The notes under the pieces: generated by a model
Database searches by the model: none
What the model saw: only the letters and a program-made list of their open reading frames with translations
Told to the model about the DNA's origin: nothing
Origin: Romanomermis culicivorax
Lineage: Eukaryota; Nematoda; Enoplea; Mermithida; Mermithidae
Assembly: GCA_963922205.1 (NCBI GenBank)
Contig: CAWUHX010000261.1
Coordinates: 124,001 to 188,000 of the forward strand
Length of the DNA stretch: 64,000 nucleotides
Reading direction: 5' to 3'
Shown here: in pieces, positions 17,159-29,846 of the stretch
How positions within the stretch are numbered: position 1 is the stretch's first letter
How the letters are laid out: the number at the start of each line of letters is the position of its first letter
Position numbers and translations under genes: made by a program

Positions 17159-18363
17159 AGTATATTATTTACTGACTTGTGTCTAACGGATAAAAAATTT
17201 CTATTTATAACGGACGTCGAAAATTCGAAGCCTAAAAGCTTAAGGAGACTAAAGTTCATTCACAGGTCTTATTAATTACCAAAATAATGATTTTTTAGTC
17301 TGAAACCGAATTTAGGGCGTTCCGGTTCCTAAGCTCCGAAACGATAGAGTATCAATCAGTCTACGAATTCGATTACAGTACCTCTCGAAAATCTAATGGT
17401 CGTTCTTAAGTCACAAATCATCAACTTTTTCGACAAGAATTTAAGGCCTTTTTTCAATAGATTTCATTCCAGATCTGACCAATAGGTGCAACTCGTTTGC
17501 ACCTGATTGCAACTTGTGTGGAAATTTTGGTTGTACACTAACATTGTTGAGATTTTTAAATACTTAAATTTTCGTTTTGTTTCTATTTCATTCAATCAAT
17601 ATCAGTTTTTGAACTTCAAAACTAGATCTGAAGTCGGTTGGGTGAGGGCAGAGGTCCCCAAGGTCAGATTTTCCAGGTCGGGGTAAATTTGAAAATTTGC
17701 GGAGGTAGTGTAGCTAAATGTCTACTAAACACTTCATTTTGCCTCAAAATTATGCAGTGATCAATTTTTAGGACTTTAGGTAGGGGTAATGCCCCCCTCA
17801 TACCCATCCCAATGGGGTTGTCTGGGTGAGGGAACCCAACATTCGTGGGTAGAGTACCTAACTTTTACAAAATTTTGGGGGTCAAAGTTAATATTGAGTA
17901 TGCTACTAACACTTTCTAAGTGCTGCGCTTGGGGAGCCGAATTCATATAAATAATGATAATGAAATTTTGTGATCTTAGCCCTCTAAGACGGACCACTTA
18001 GATAATGAAGAATTGAGTGAAAAACGCTTGCCAGCCTATTTTCCTCCAAACTCATGAGATTCAGTTATAAAAGTCTAAAACTGACGCAAATTGACTGCAA
18101 CACAGGAAAACTAGTTGGTTTGCTGGTTAAGGTAACAAAATTTACCGATTAAATTAATAGAAAAATTTTCACTTTTTAAAAATCATTTTCGATTAAAAAT
18201 AGGTATTTTTCGTCGATTTCCAGTCGGCTGGAGGGGTTGGGATCGTTGTCCACAACTGAAATTTGGGGGAGGGAGTCGTCGACAACTGCCTATACGATTG
18301 AACATTTTAAAGCGGGGAGACATTTGCCCAAGCTCGTAGCCGGGATTTTCTACTGAAGAGGAT
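17159..18363. other. gene-free stretch upstream of ARL1
   Basis: It presumably contains the ARL1 promoter and 5' UTR near 17160-17230. At 17630-17880 is a GC-richer run with short inverted blocks (GAGGTCCCCAAGGTCAG, GGTAGGGGTAATGCCCCCC) that looks like a decayed repeat. No coding frame is supported. Confidence 0.5.
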
Positions 18364-18539
18364 CAGGGATTTTTTTCCGCACCGTGCGGATTTTTTTGGG
18401 GTAGTGCGGAAAATTTTTGGAGAGTTTTCCGCACGGAACGGAAATTTTTTAATGTTTTCAGTGGTTTCTAATGGTGGTGCGGAAATTTTTCTGGCCGATT
18501 TCCGCAAGATGCGGAACGACCGGTGCGGAAAAAAGCCTG
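18364..18539. mobile_element. family R (TGCGG word) short element, 176 bp
   Basis: Left end CAGGGATTTTTTTCCGC, right end inverted CAGGCTTTTTTCCGC; flanks aagaggat and aaggggat (7 of 8). Almost the whole length is made of TGCGGAAA and TTCCGCA words in both orientations, so this looks like a minimal version made only of two ends. Confidence 0.85.
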
Positions 18540-19159
18540 AAGGGGATACACTTTTTTAAAAGACTAACGCAGCCAATATTGAAGATAGAAAAAATGTGAA
18601 GTCATATTCCAACGCAATCTCGACGAGCTGTACAAAATGCACTACTACACCAGTATATTCCACAAAAATTCCGGACTTGGGAGAATTATAGATAAGAAAC
18701 TGCTCAACTGTCTTAATTCATGCAAAAAAACTGATACTTTTGGATACAAGTAGAAGAAAAAACATTTCAATATTCATAAAAAAATATCGATATAAATATG
18801 CAATGAATAGTCGCATATGATAAATAAAATATTGCGTAACACAAAAATAAGTGCATTAATCAGAAAATTGAAAATTATGTGTTACTTTAGTCGTTTTTTA
18901 AATTTAACTTTGCAGCGGCCTAACTCACCATTGAATATATACACATTGGAAAAATCTCTTGCAGTGCTGCCAGATCAAATTCTTAGGGAATGCCATATTT
19001 TTCAGAGAATAAGGCCAGAAAAATGTCAAATCGATTTTAAATAATGCCAGATTTTCAATGCTAAGAATGACGAGACGAAAACTCGTTTTAAACATAAAAA
19101 TCACAAAATTGATACCACAATAGAAACTCTATTCAATAATTTGTACATAATAGAAGCTC

Positions 19160-19600
19160 TAAATGTTTAAACGTCAACAAAACTAAGTCGAAAGTTGGGC
19201 AAATTTTTGGTCGAAATATTGTGCCGACAACATCGATTTTTCTATTTGAATCAAACACCAAAAATGACAATTTCTCTATACGCATCCCGCTGAATGAACA
19301 GAGGAAGTTCAGGTTTTCTATTCATTTATCAGTATTTTACAGAACATAAATTTCCTGCGATGATGCAAAAATAATTTTTGAAAAGAATTCGCTAGCGATC
19401 GAGCTAAATGAAATTAGTTGGAAAATTTAACTTTTTCAGCCCCTAAAATGCCTAAATATCCGGAAAATTTAGTTTTCGACTAGCCGAAAAGTTTTGGCTC
19501 ATTGGCACAAACGCTCAAAATTTTTTGAACCATTCCATATTTTTTTGTGCAAAAAGCCATGTTTTGGTAAAAAAAACAAATTATTTTGCTTCCATTCTAC
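19160..19600 (+). mobile_element. family V fragment
   Basis: It shares ordered blocks with the V element at 55017-56152: the GAATGAACAGAGGAAG region, TCAGCCCCTAAAATG at 19438, then a GTTTTGGCTCATTGGCACAAA word. A similar piece lies at about 21890-22110. No ends recognised. Confidence 0.5.
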
Positions 19601-20075
19601 TGTACACTTGAGCTAAATACTGGAATGCAGAGCCGCTAAAAACTTAACTTTCGAATAATGCCAAAAATCAGAACAATATGTCAGATCATTGTAAGCAGTG
19701 CCAGATCTGGCACATATGTACATGCACGTAGGGGAATGCCATCATTTAAGAAAGATTAATTATGATCCTACAACAAGGTGCACTGTAGCATGGATATAAG
19801 ATACCCTGAAACGAGCAATATAGGCATACAAAGCCGGGCCTTAAAATCAACAGGTTTTCTGCAAATTTGAAAAAACATGTAAAAATAGGCAACGACACCC
19901 CCCTGGAATATTTAAAATTATTGGACCCAAAATCTAGATATTTTGTTATCGTGCATGGGGCCGAATTTCATCGGTAAATTTTCAGTGATATCAGACTCAA
20001 TGCATTGTAGAGGGCATTGCATCAAACATTTGCCTTAGGATTTTGCAAATCATGCTGTCGCCACTCGGTCTGCAT

Positions 20076-20336
20076 CAGACATGCACGGCAAGAATTTTCC
20101 AGGGGGGACGGGTCCATGGATTCTTTTCCAGGGGGTACGAGGGTGGGTAAGCAAGAAACAAAAAAAAAAACGTTCTACAAGCCTGTTTCTCGTACAAAAT
20201 ATGCACAAATATCATCAAAAAAGCTGTCTTGAAACAAGTTCAGGGGAGGTGTTTGACGACTTTTTTCGATCAGGTGGGGGCGTCCAGGGTCTCAGGTATG
20301 GGTATTTACCCCCCTACCCCCCTATGTGCATATACG
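20076..20336. mobile_element. family W element, 261 bp
   Basis: Ends CAGACATGCACGG and, inverted, CGTATATGCACATAGG; perfect 8-bp duplication gtctgcat on both sides. A second copy is embedded in a P element at 59397-59485. Confidence 0.75.
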
Positions 20337-20662
20337 GTCTGCATGTAAATGAGAATATACACTATTTCACTAATATAATGTTGATGTTACTGCAAAAATT
20401 GGAAAGCTTTAAGTTATTAACCGCACGACATATGGTTCACAAAACCTGAGTGACAGGACTCGAGTGGAGGAGGAAATTCCACCTGTTTGAGTGTTCTGTA
20501 CCTCTGACTAGTGGATTCTACACTATATTTTTTGGCATATGGGTACTCATGACGAGCAATATTTTATATATCTTCATTTTGAAATTAAAATTAGACTAAT
20601 TTTAAAATTAAACTACGAGTGTGGAACAGAGGAAAATTTTAACTCAAAGTTTGGGTTACTAT

Positions 20663-20870
20663 CCTATCTGTAATTAGGGGGAGTTGGGAGGGGACCCCCC
20701 CAGCTTGGCCATTCATATACCCAACCGCCCCAGTTTGGAAAAAATTAGAAAAAATTGGCAAAGAAGTGTATGTTTTTGGCCTTTTTGGGGAAAAATTTCG
20801 ACTTTTTTCGACCCCCTCCCCCCAAATTTCGGATGTACCCCCCCAACTGGTCGGGCCTCTTACAGGTATG
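20663..20870 (+). mobile_element. family P element (copy 2)
   Basis: Worn left end CCTATCTGTAATT, intact right end TACAGGTATG; perfect duplication gttactat. Inserted inside the X element. Confidence 0.88.
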
Positions 20871-21079
20871 GTTACTATCACCTCATGCAGAGTAACCTGA
20901 TTCAAATTTCCTCATAAATTTACCGATGAAACTCGGACCCATGCACACCTACAAACTATCTAGATTTTAGGCCCAACAGTTTTCGAGATTCCAGGGGGGT
21001 GTTTTTGCCTATTTTTACATGCTTTTTCAAATTTGCAGACACTCTGTTGATTTTAAGGCCTGGGTTTTTATACTATGTT

Positions 21080-21200
21080 CATACCTGTAAGAGGTCCGAC
21101 CAGTTGGAGGGGGGCGTAAATCTGAAATTTGGGGGGAAGGGGGTCGAAAAAAGTCGAAATTTTTCCCAAAAAGGCCAAAAAAACATACACTTTTTTGCAA
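21080..21200 (-). mobile_element. family P, truncated
   Basis: It starts CATACCTGTAAGAGGTCCGACC and runs through the G-rich block and the conserved core, then stops near 21200 in an A-rich run. The far TIR is absent. Confidence 0.75.
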
Positions 21201-21333
21201 AATGGAAAAAAAATTTTTTTCCACCCTAAAAACAAACTGAAAACCTTTGAGAAATTTTATTCTCAATTTTTGTTAAAAACTAAAGATACTTTAACCTGTC
21301 AGAATTTGCATAAAAATCGTGCCTCTTATATAA

Positions 21334-21725
21334 GGTAAAGTCGGGCGACTTTGATTAGTTATGAAATTTGATAACTATTTGAGATCAGCAGGTCATTTTC
21401 GCTGTGTAGTGTGTAGACCATACCTGTACATAGGGGGTTGGGGGGGGGGGACCCCCCAAACTTGGCCAACCATGCACCCAAAATCATCCAACCCCCTCCC
21501 AGTTTGGAAAAAATTAAAAAAATTTGCAAAAAAGTGTATGTTTTTTGGTCTTTTTTGGGAAAAATTTCGACTTTTTTCTACCCCCCCCCCAACTGGTCGG
21601 AGGTCTTACAACAGGTATGGTGTAGACAACCTCACAGCAGGGGTTGTCTACGCAGCAAAAATGACCTGCTGATCTCACATAGTTATCAAATGCTATACTC
21701 TGATCAAAGTCACCCCACTTTACTT
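21334..21725. mobile_element. family H: hairpin element (copy 1), split by P
   Basis: Without the P insertion the sequence folds back on itself: GGTAAAGT..GGGCGACTTTGAT and TTTGATAACTATTTGAGATC at left return inverted at right (GATCTCACATAGTTATCAAA, ATCAAAGTCACCCCACTTTA). The second copy is at 39135-40034. Confidence 0.75.
21419..21619 (+). mobile_element. family P element (copy 4)
   Basis: CATACCTGTACATAGGGG to ACAACAGGTATG, perfect duplication gtgtagac. It sits near the turn of the H hairpin. Confidence 0.92.
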
Positions 21726-22457
21726 TACTCTTATTTTATCACCGAAAAACTGATCAACAATTTATACGATCTAAAAGAAATCGGATTCGAATGATGCGAG
21801 AATTCAGATATTTTTATAGAATTTGTCAGGCAGTTTAAATATATATATATTTGTTTAATTTTCGGCTACGAATTTCTCACCGATGTAAATGAATTAAGGA
21901 TGCCTATAATTGCTTTCTCCTGAAAAAACTAAGCCGAAAGTCGTGTCGCGTAATTTTTTAGATGGAAGAAAAATCAAACACCGATAATAAGAATTTCGGT
22001 TTCCGATCACACTGAATGAACAGTGGAAGTTAACCATTTCTATAGTCGAAAAATTTCTGAATTTTGTTTGTGCCAAAAACCATTACAAAAAAAACATTGG
22101 TACCAACGAAGCGAGGAAAACGTCAAAAAGGATTCACAGCTCTGTCTCACAGTAACTCATAAATCATTTATTTCGAAGTGTGTTAAAGTAGCATCTTGAT
22201 GTCGTTTTAACACGAACAACGAGTAGGGAGAGCGCTCGATCGACGTATCTTCATCAACGAACTTCATTTCGGATAAGATCAACAAAAACGATGCATTGGC
22301 GATACATATATATTACCGCTTTCGGAGAAAAGAAACGCGGGGAAAACAATGTCTTCAATTTGCAACACAACAAAAAGTTACACAAAATAGAGTATGAAAA
22401 CCGTAAATTTTTTTCTATAGAGGTTCATTTTACACTTTATATGGCGATGACTTTTCT
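21726..22457. other. gene-free stretch 3' of NAP1
   Basis: It holds a V-family fragment (about 21890-22110) and, next to the NAP1 stop, the probable NAP1 3' UTR. No ORF is supported. Confidence 0.5.
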
Positions 22458-25400
22458 CTAGGCGTGAGCTTCTTCATCATCGCTTTCCATTTCGTCGCTC
22501 AAACATTCGTCTTCCTCTTCGTCATCTTCTTCGTACTGAAAAATTAATGGAAAACAAATCTACCTGATGGGCTACTTCACAGATCTCGCAATTCTTCCCA
22601 GGTTAATCTAGAATAATTTCGACAGAGTAAAATCAAGTCGTATGAATCTATTATACATGTTCTTGCGAAAGATAAAGTTAAAAATGTGCGAAACGTCTAA
22701 TTTCCATGTATGTTTTCATGGAATGCTTGTGATGAAAAAAATGACGCAAACAACGTATAATCGGGAGGAGGGTTGGGACGACATCCCAACTTGGTCAAAC
22801 CCATACCCAACTTCTCCCAAACCCGAAAAAGATTCCTATCAGAACAATCAAAATTCACAGATTTCCAACCCAGAAATATGATAAATCAGAAAGTAGTGAA
22901 AACATACATTTCAATCAATAAAAAGTGACAACTACTTAGGGGGTAAATGCTAATTTATGGAATGCGAGTGTGAGGTACCAAAATATCGGCTGAAAATGAT
23001 TTTTATTCTCTCTATGAATTAACAGAAAGCAGGCTTCAATTCCATATTTTTGATGTTTTAGAAATAGCTCTATATAAACAATCATGCTCATTTTTTCATT
23101 TCCGAATTAAGATTCTATGAAAAGCACAGTGGCCGACAGCTTCGCACAATGAATCATCGACTTTTTCTATATTTTCTCGGCTATTTTTGAAGTTTTGTTC
23201 AACGAGTTAAAAATAGATTGTTCATGTTCAGTATATCAAATGTGACGAGTCGAAAGGAAGCGCAGAATTTTTTTTTAGGTTTTCAGAAAATAATGAGCAA
23301 AACGACACCCTACATCAAAAATGTGACCAATAAACATTGAAAAAAATTTAGAGTTTCAGCTGAAAAAAATGACGGAAGGTATCTCAAACTAACATGTTCA
23401 GGATATGAAGCTTTTAGACCGCCACCCTCAACAAGGCTCATGTGCACATTTTGGATTTTCCAGTCTTTGTAGAGGAATCCTGGCATATCCGGCAGATATC
23501 GGTTCCCATAACAGGCAAGAAGCAGTAAGAAATCCTAATTACTCTTGAAAAATCTTGTACCTTTGTTAAAGTTCAATAAAATTTTGAAAAACCAGACAAC
23601 ACTGCACTATTGAACGCTTCACGTCATTAAAAAAACTGATGAACATTCTATCAATCTATGACTTCACTTACGTCATCATCATCCTCATCGTGAGCTTCGC
23701 CGGTGAAATAAAGAACGGCTCGGGGAACGATACGATCGCGAATTATTTGACCGATTTCGAAATCAGCGTTCAAAATGTCTTTGGTATCTTCGTCCTGGAA
23801 AAATAGTCCTCTCGTAAATGAAATTCCTCAAACATAATGCACCGCTTAGTATTACCATATCTTCAGTTTCTTCCGGAGGAGCGAAGAAATTGAAAAACGA
23901 ATCAGTTTTTACTTCCTTCGTAACGAATCGAGTGGCACCTTTGGCTTTATGTTTCTGTTTCTTTTTGATTTTTTTCACCGTCACGTTTTTATCTTGTTTC
24001 CAATCGATATGAGTGCTTAAGAATTGAGATGAAACGATCATTAATGGATTGTTTATTTCTATAAGAAAAAACTTACCCTTTGCAATGTACAATTTCTGGC
24101 CCGTCAAAATCGAAAATATCGTCTTCGTCCGGATCGCATTTCATCGTATATTCTTTCGTTAGCACCGAATTCGTAAAATATTCGTTCGGAGAAAAGTAGA
24201 ACTGTAAACTGAAAGCCTGCAAAATGATAACATTTTAGCCATATTTATGTAAGTAAAGGAGCTCGGAGGTCTGCAGGAGGTCAAGCAAATTTTTGATGGA
24301 TGGGGTCATCCGAAATTCTACGGCGCCATTTAATGAAGTTATACACGCACAGAGCAGTCGTTTTTTAGCCGTACAGAAAATTCTTTGAACAATTTCTGCA
24401 CAGATGAGAATTTTCGGCTGAGTATTTGTCGAAATATGGAGTATTTCTACTGGTTGAATCGATAAAAATGTGCATTTTCTTGCTTTTCAGCATGCAGAAT
24501 TCTAAAATTTAAAAAAATTGTGTTTTGGATACTCATACATGGAGCGGATAGATAAAAATGACTATTTCATACAGAAATTTCATTTTTATCAGAACAGAAG
24601 GATACAATTCACATGGATCATATAGCTAATTTACCATCGGCTCTTTGTTGATCGTAACTTCGACGTTAGTCAAATGCTTCAAGATGGGTTCGTCGTGCTC
24701 TTGAATCATATCGCCGATAATTTCCGTATGTCTGAATAATGTGAGCCAAAAATCGGGGATTCCTTTTTGACCTATAAAAAATGCATACATAACCTCTTTC
24801 AGTATTCATCTTCGTGAAAAAATTCACCTTCAGCAGTGGTATCGGCCGCGCCATTCGCAACGCTCAATTTCTCCTTCAATTCGGACTGAAGAACGAAATA
24901 CACGTAGGTATCGAAAAAATCAAAATATAAAATTTATAGTTTGAAAAATTTACCGGCAGCTCGGCAATAGGCGATTTGAAATCTGCTTCTTCGTCTGTGG
25001 GTTCGTATTCACCATTGACGATTTTATTGCGCTAGAAATATTGATATATTCAACTCGATGTTCGAGACTTTGCACCGCTTAACGTACTTTTTCATTGAGT
25101 TCTGTATATCTTTTTGAGAATTCGTATTCGATATTGTGGATTTGCTTGTAGAATTCAGCTTCGATGTGAACCGCTTTAGCTTGCAAATTTTTCAAGGCAT
25201 TCACGCGTCGTCTGACGTCTGCAGGCAATCTGAAAAAAATCACTTCATGATATGAGAAATCATATTAGCTCATGAATAAAAAATCTAATCATGAACTCAC
25301 GATAATAAAAATGTGTGTGCTTCGTGACTATGTTCGGCTTGTAGAGCTGCCAACGCTAAGGGATCTTGGAGGAGAGATTTTTGTTTGCCGTTCTCTAAAA

Positions 25401-25480
25401 AATCATAAGGAGTGAAAAACGTTAATTTAAAACACAAGTTTGATAAAACACATACTTTCGGAGTCACCGGTAGCATCCAT
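22458..25480 (-). CDS. NAP1L1: nucleosome assembly protein 1 (NAP1/NAP1L)
   Basis: Histone chaperone that binds H2A-H2B and aids nucleosome assembly and histone shuttling. Exons: 25480-25456, 25394-25301, 25229-25088, 25031-24954, 24885-24828, 24771-24635, 24216-24077, 24015-23856, 23794-23672, 22535-22458; 344 residues. Clear family blocks: RRRVNALKNLQAKA, EFYKQIHNIEYEF, KGIPDFWLTLFRH, EPILKHLTNVEV, FYFSPNEYFTNSVLTKEY, KNVTVKKIKKKQKHKAKG, DSFFNFFAPPEE, DFEIGQIIRDRIVPRAVLYF, then the acidic tail EEDDEEEDECLSDEMESDDE. The start is the first ATG of the first coding exon; the acidic N-terminal region of vertebrate NAP1L1 is shorter here. Several introns are only about 55-70 nt. The symbol marks the family, not a proven orthologue. 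Confidence 0.95.
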
Positions 25481-25494
25481 GTCGTTTTTGATTC

Positions 25495-28026
25495 TAAAAA
25501 TAAGAATTAAAGAACATAATATAACATAAATTCACACGAAGTATGTTCAGAATACGCGAAAATACAATATGTTTTACACTAAAAAAGACTAAATAGGAGT
25601 GCATCACTCAAAAAGATACGCAACCTGATGTAGAACGAGTGATAATGATAAAACTCAACGATGAAGCCCAGTTCTATGAGCGATATGAAACAAAGTCAAC
25701 AAAAAACAGTGCAAGAATGATAGTGGAAAAATCAAAAAAAAAATTAAGGACAAAACATGCAATGAAATGAAAATTAAGAACACGAGAAGCATATTATACA
25801 GCAATTACAACGGAAGAGTAGATATGCTGCTTGAATATTGATGCAAATTTACTTTCCATTCATTTCTCACAGAAAGTTCATGCACGTATCGTCATTTCGA
25901 TCTCATCGACAAAAATGGACAAGTTGAAGGTATCGTTATAGAGTTGGCAAGACTTGTTTAAAAAAACTTGAAATTTTTAGGTAAAAAAATATGCATGGAA
26001 TGGAATACTAATGAAAAACGCAACAAGCACACTTAGCTTCTTTCAGCTTATTGGATGCCTCTGTAGTCACTGATCTACGAGAAACAGAGACGAAAAAATT
26101 TTGAGTTTCAGATCACATAATAACCAGAGCACCCAATGGGGGGGGGGTACGGGGAGGCAGGGCCGTACACAAGGGGGCGGCCGCCCCCCCCCCCCCCGTT
26201 GAGGCAGCATGCACACAGTATATCCGCATAAAATCAACAGTAAGAAAATCTAGTCCGCCCCCATGAAAAAATCCTGCCCACGGCCCTGTGGGGTGGTATT
26301 ACTTCGATCTTAGATTCGGAAATTCATTTACTACTCCCATAAAAACAGCTCCCTATAGCAAAAAATTTTGGTAGACCTCATCCTCTCCTCAGTAGGTTAT
26401 AGTAAAATTGTGTGCTTGAGAGGATCTACTCAGTGGTCTTTTTGACACACTTACTGAGCAAATGATAATGGGAAAGTATGCAACTTCTGTGCCATATAGC
26501 GATTTTCAGGAAAGGATATCAGCACATTTATATATACTACTTGTAGGAAATCATAATATATATATATATTTGGGAGATCAAATAATGACTTATGATGTGA
26601 TTTATCAAAAAATCGCCCATTGGGAAGAAAAACATTATGTTCTTAAAATTCTTCCTCTTTATGCTCTCCTTTCCTTTTTCCTGCTTCTGCGTTGGATCTT
26701 CTGCGCGCATATAGTTACCCAAGCTGTGGCATACTTTCCTGCTATGAGTTGAGGCATGCGAGGTCGAAATAGTAAATGGTGTTTGACCGTAAAAAGCGTC
26801 ATTTATCATTTTTGTAAGTTGTAAGTGAGGCTTGTTTTGTGGTGAGAGTACTACACCACCCCCTCCGCAAAAAGGATGGGAGCAAAAAAGGTCACAGCAT
26901 GTTTCAAGTACTATCCTTACAATTTACGATTTTACCCCTACCTAAATTTTCGACCTTGGGGACCTCTGATAATAACGCATAGAAAAATTAATAAAAGCAA
27001 AGAAATCTAACTCCACTGCTGACATCTGTGTGATCAGCTTAAGTAAAAAATTATGGAAATTATTCTGATTTCTATACTGTAGAAAGCTGGAAAATAAATC
27101 TTTTCAGCATTTATTTCCTGTATAAGGGAAGTATAATTTTGCTGTAAATTTAATCATTCTCCAATTTCCATACTAGAACAAAATATAAAAGTCACATTGA
27201 AAGCATCTGTCCTAAACTGTTTTAATCATGTGCCAAATGCAAAAAATTAGGTTCACAAAAGTCAAAAACTTTTGAACACCATAAAAAGGTTCTATGGAAA
27301 TAATAGGAAAAATCTTGATTTTCGTCAAATATTTAGACGTAATATCTAAATCATAGATTATAGAGATGACACATGTACCCGATCCAAGTTACTATACCAG
27401 GAACTTACAGGATCCGGAAGAAGCATTTTCAATTACCCGGATCCGGATAATTCCAAATGCAGATTAGACATAACCGATACTAATTAAGAACATTTTGACA
27501 CTAAGGCAACGTTATAAGGTATGGTAACAAACATTTATTTGATTGATTTGATAATAAATCAATATTTGAAATTGATTTTTGTTAAAATGTATTTCCAAAA
27601 CAAATATTTTTGAACTGTTTCACCAGATAATGTCTTCTTGGTGAATAAACAATGGGCGCGACAGAACAACTACCCTGAAGGAACACTGGTTGCTAGGATC
27701 GCCAAAAAGCGGTGAGCAACTTGTATTATGTTTACATCACAGGTTTTTATCGAAGCTTTTTTCTTCCTTCTCCCTGTTAACCTACAACAGAATGCAGTCA
27801 TCGAAAAAATTGAACATTGGGTTCAATTAGGCTTAACTGATATCTGCTGTATAAAACTTTATTGTTGTCGTTCAAAATATCGACCTGAGAAAATTAAAAA
27901 TCTTAAAAGATTCGACTCATATATCAAATACGTGCTTGCATGATGGTTACGTAGAATATCCATTCATTTTGCATCTATTGTGTACGAAATGTATCATAAA
28001 AAACGATTTTTTCTTGTTTGTAGTAG
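25495..28026. other. gene-free stretch upstream of NAP1
   Basis: It should contain the NAP1 promoter and a 5' UTR exon; the coding exon continues to an acceptor at about 25495. The rest is AT-rich with a small B element (26158-26288). No reliable coding frame. Confidence 0.5.
26158..26288. mobile_element. family B: 131-bp CAGGGCCGT element
   Basis: Left CAGGGCCGTACACAAGG and, inverted from the right, CAGGGCCGTGGGCAGG. Flanks cggggagg and tggggtgg agree at 6 of 8. The ends look like those of hAT-type MITEs, but the duplication is weak. Confidence 0.5.
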
Positions 28027-28219
28027 TCAGAACCGCCCCTCGAAACTCGGAATAATTGGGAAAAATGAGGAAAAAGGTGGATTTTTTGGTAAAACTTTTG
28101 AAATTTTTCAGACTTTTTTTGTGGTTTTCGACCCCTCCCCAAAATTTTGGAAATGTTGGGACCCCCAACCCCAAAATTTTGGGTTTACCCTCCCCCCAAC
28201 TGGTCGGACCTCTTGCAGG
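28027..28219 (+). mobile_element. family P, long-core variant, 5' end missing
   Basis: It contains the P core in a variant with AAAAATGAGGAAAAA, a GGTTTTCGACCCC block and the right end CCAACTGGTCGGACC, CTTGCAGGTATG. It is closest to the P copy at 49604-49904. The left TIR is absent. Confidence 0.7.
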
Positions 28220-28462
28220 TATGTCAGTCAATTCAACTAGAATAATAGGCCACAAGGAAGTGTCCTAGGCCCAACTTTGATTCTCTTATCAATGATTTAG
28301 TTGATGAAATTATCCACAGCTGTCCCTATATCTTGGCTGATGATTTGAAGATCTTCAATCTTTCGGAAAACCACAGCTTAATGCAAAGTGACTTGAATAA
28401 CATCTTTCACTGGCCCACTGTCTGGCAACTACCAATTTCGTTGTCAAAAACAAATGTTCTAT

Positions 28463-29846
28463 TAGGTTTGTCCCAGGCCCCGGCACCGGGCTAGGGTTGC
28501 CCCGGTTCCGGGCAAGACTACAAAAAATTAGTATTTTTGATAGTATAACAAGCTCGATTTATAATAAAATTGAAGTTTAGACTGTGAGAAGTAAATATTC
28601 AGTAGTTAGTTTGACAGTAATACTTTTAGGAGTCACTTAATTCATGTTCTATTTGGATAAAAGTTTAAAATTTCTAATTATATCGGGAACTGCACTTCCA
28701 CTTCAATTGATTTTTTCAGAAAACGTACAATTATATTAGCTATTCATTATTACTGATTTGCCTAAACTTCAGCATACATGTCAAAACATGTTTTCAAATT
28801 ACTCAAGTAGTGTCCAAGAAGTTAGAGCTGAAGCGAATTCAGATTCGAGCCACAGTCATTCACTATGCAAAAGTGACAAAGAGAATGAGGATGTTGACAA
28901 AGTTGTTATTTGGGGAGGGGAAATGGTGATTTTTCACCACAATTTTGTGATATCTCCAACTTTCTTCTCGAGCATTTTTCAAGTTTCTCCTTTCCAGTCA
29001 GGGTTTTCTTTCCGTACCAGACGGAGTTTTACGGATCTGTACTGTACAGATTTTTTGATGCACACTGCAACCTAAAGCCTGAAAATTCTTCTGATTACGT
29101 TGCGTGCATAATTTTTGTATTAAACATGTTGAGAAAGATACATTTTCCTGCATTCTAGAACACTGAAATTTGAAAAACTTTCGACTAAAAGATTGAAAGT
29201 TGCTGTTGAATTTTTTGCAACCTTAATTCTCGTGGTTTCATTGATCAGAAAAGACTGTTTATTATTATGATTACCTATGCTGATAAACGATGATTACAAT
29301 CGATAGCACCATGCTGAAAAACCCTGCAGATGAATCGATACAAGTTCATGTATGCAATGCAGTTTCTTCGGGAAAAGAATGAGTTTCCTAATTTTTACTA
29401 ATGACAATTATCTTAAAAATTTAATTTTATTGTCTGCATCAGACCCTATCTAACCTATTAATCAATGTAGTATAGCTGACATGAAATAAAAAGAAAAAGA
29501 ATCACCTTAAAAATTTTTCGATGTGATACATGAAGTATGGTAACACTAGTGACGTATCATACCTGTACTTGGGGGGGGGGGGGGGTTGGGGGGGACCCCC
29601 AACTTGGCCAACCCAGTACCCAAAATCATTTCCCCCCCCCAACCCCCCCCCCCCCCCAGTTTGGAAGAAATTGAAAAAATTTTCAAAAAAGTGTATGTTT
29701 TTTGGCCTTTTTTGGGAAAAATTTCGACTTTTTTCTACCCCCCCCCCCCCAACTGGTCGGAGGTCTTACAGGTATGTGACGTATATGTTGATGTGTTATA
29801 TGTCTGCCACGGCCCCGGCTAAAATGTCTACCCCGGGACAACCCTA
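28463..29846. mobile_element. family T hAT-like element (copy 1)
   Basis: Ends TAGGTTTGTCCCAGGC and, inverted, TAGGGTTGTCCCGGGG; perfect 8-bp duplication tgttctat on both sides. Removing it rejoins the LINE reading SKTNVL and CLGNSNPHNQYTL. No transposase frame inside. A P element (29558-29776) is nested in it. Confidence 0.9.
29558..29776 (+). mobile_element. family P element (copy 6)
   Basis: CATACCTGTACTTGGGG to CTTACAGGTATG with perfect duplication tgacgtat. Third nesting level: P in T in LINE. Confidence 0.95.

Larger units (their letters stand above)
19833..21064. mobile_element. family X: long inverted-repeat element with W and P inside
   Basis: The ends are inverted copies: CGGGCCTTAAAATCAACAG, then TTTGAAAAAACATGTAAAAA and GACACCCCCCTGGAA, reappear in reverse at about 20990-21064. 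The interior is interrupted by a W element (20076-20336) and a P element (20663-20870). TSD not identified. Confidence 0.65.

Noticed and set aside
28997-29325. Possible R element between CAGGGTTTTC and ..AAAAACCCTG
   Set aside because: The flanking 8-mers (tttccagt, cagatgaa) do not match and no paired subterminal words are seen.
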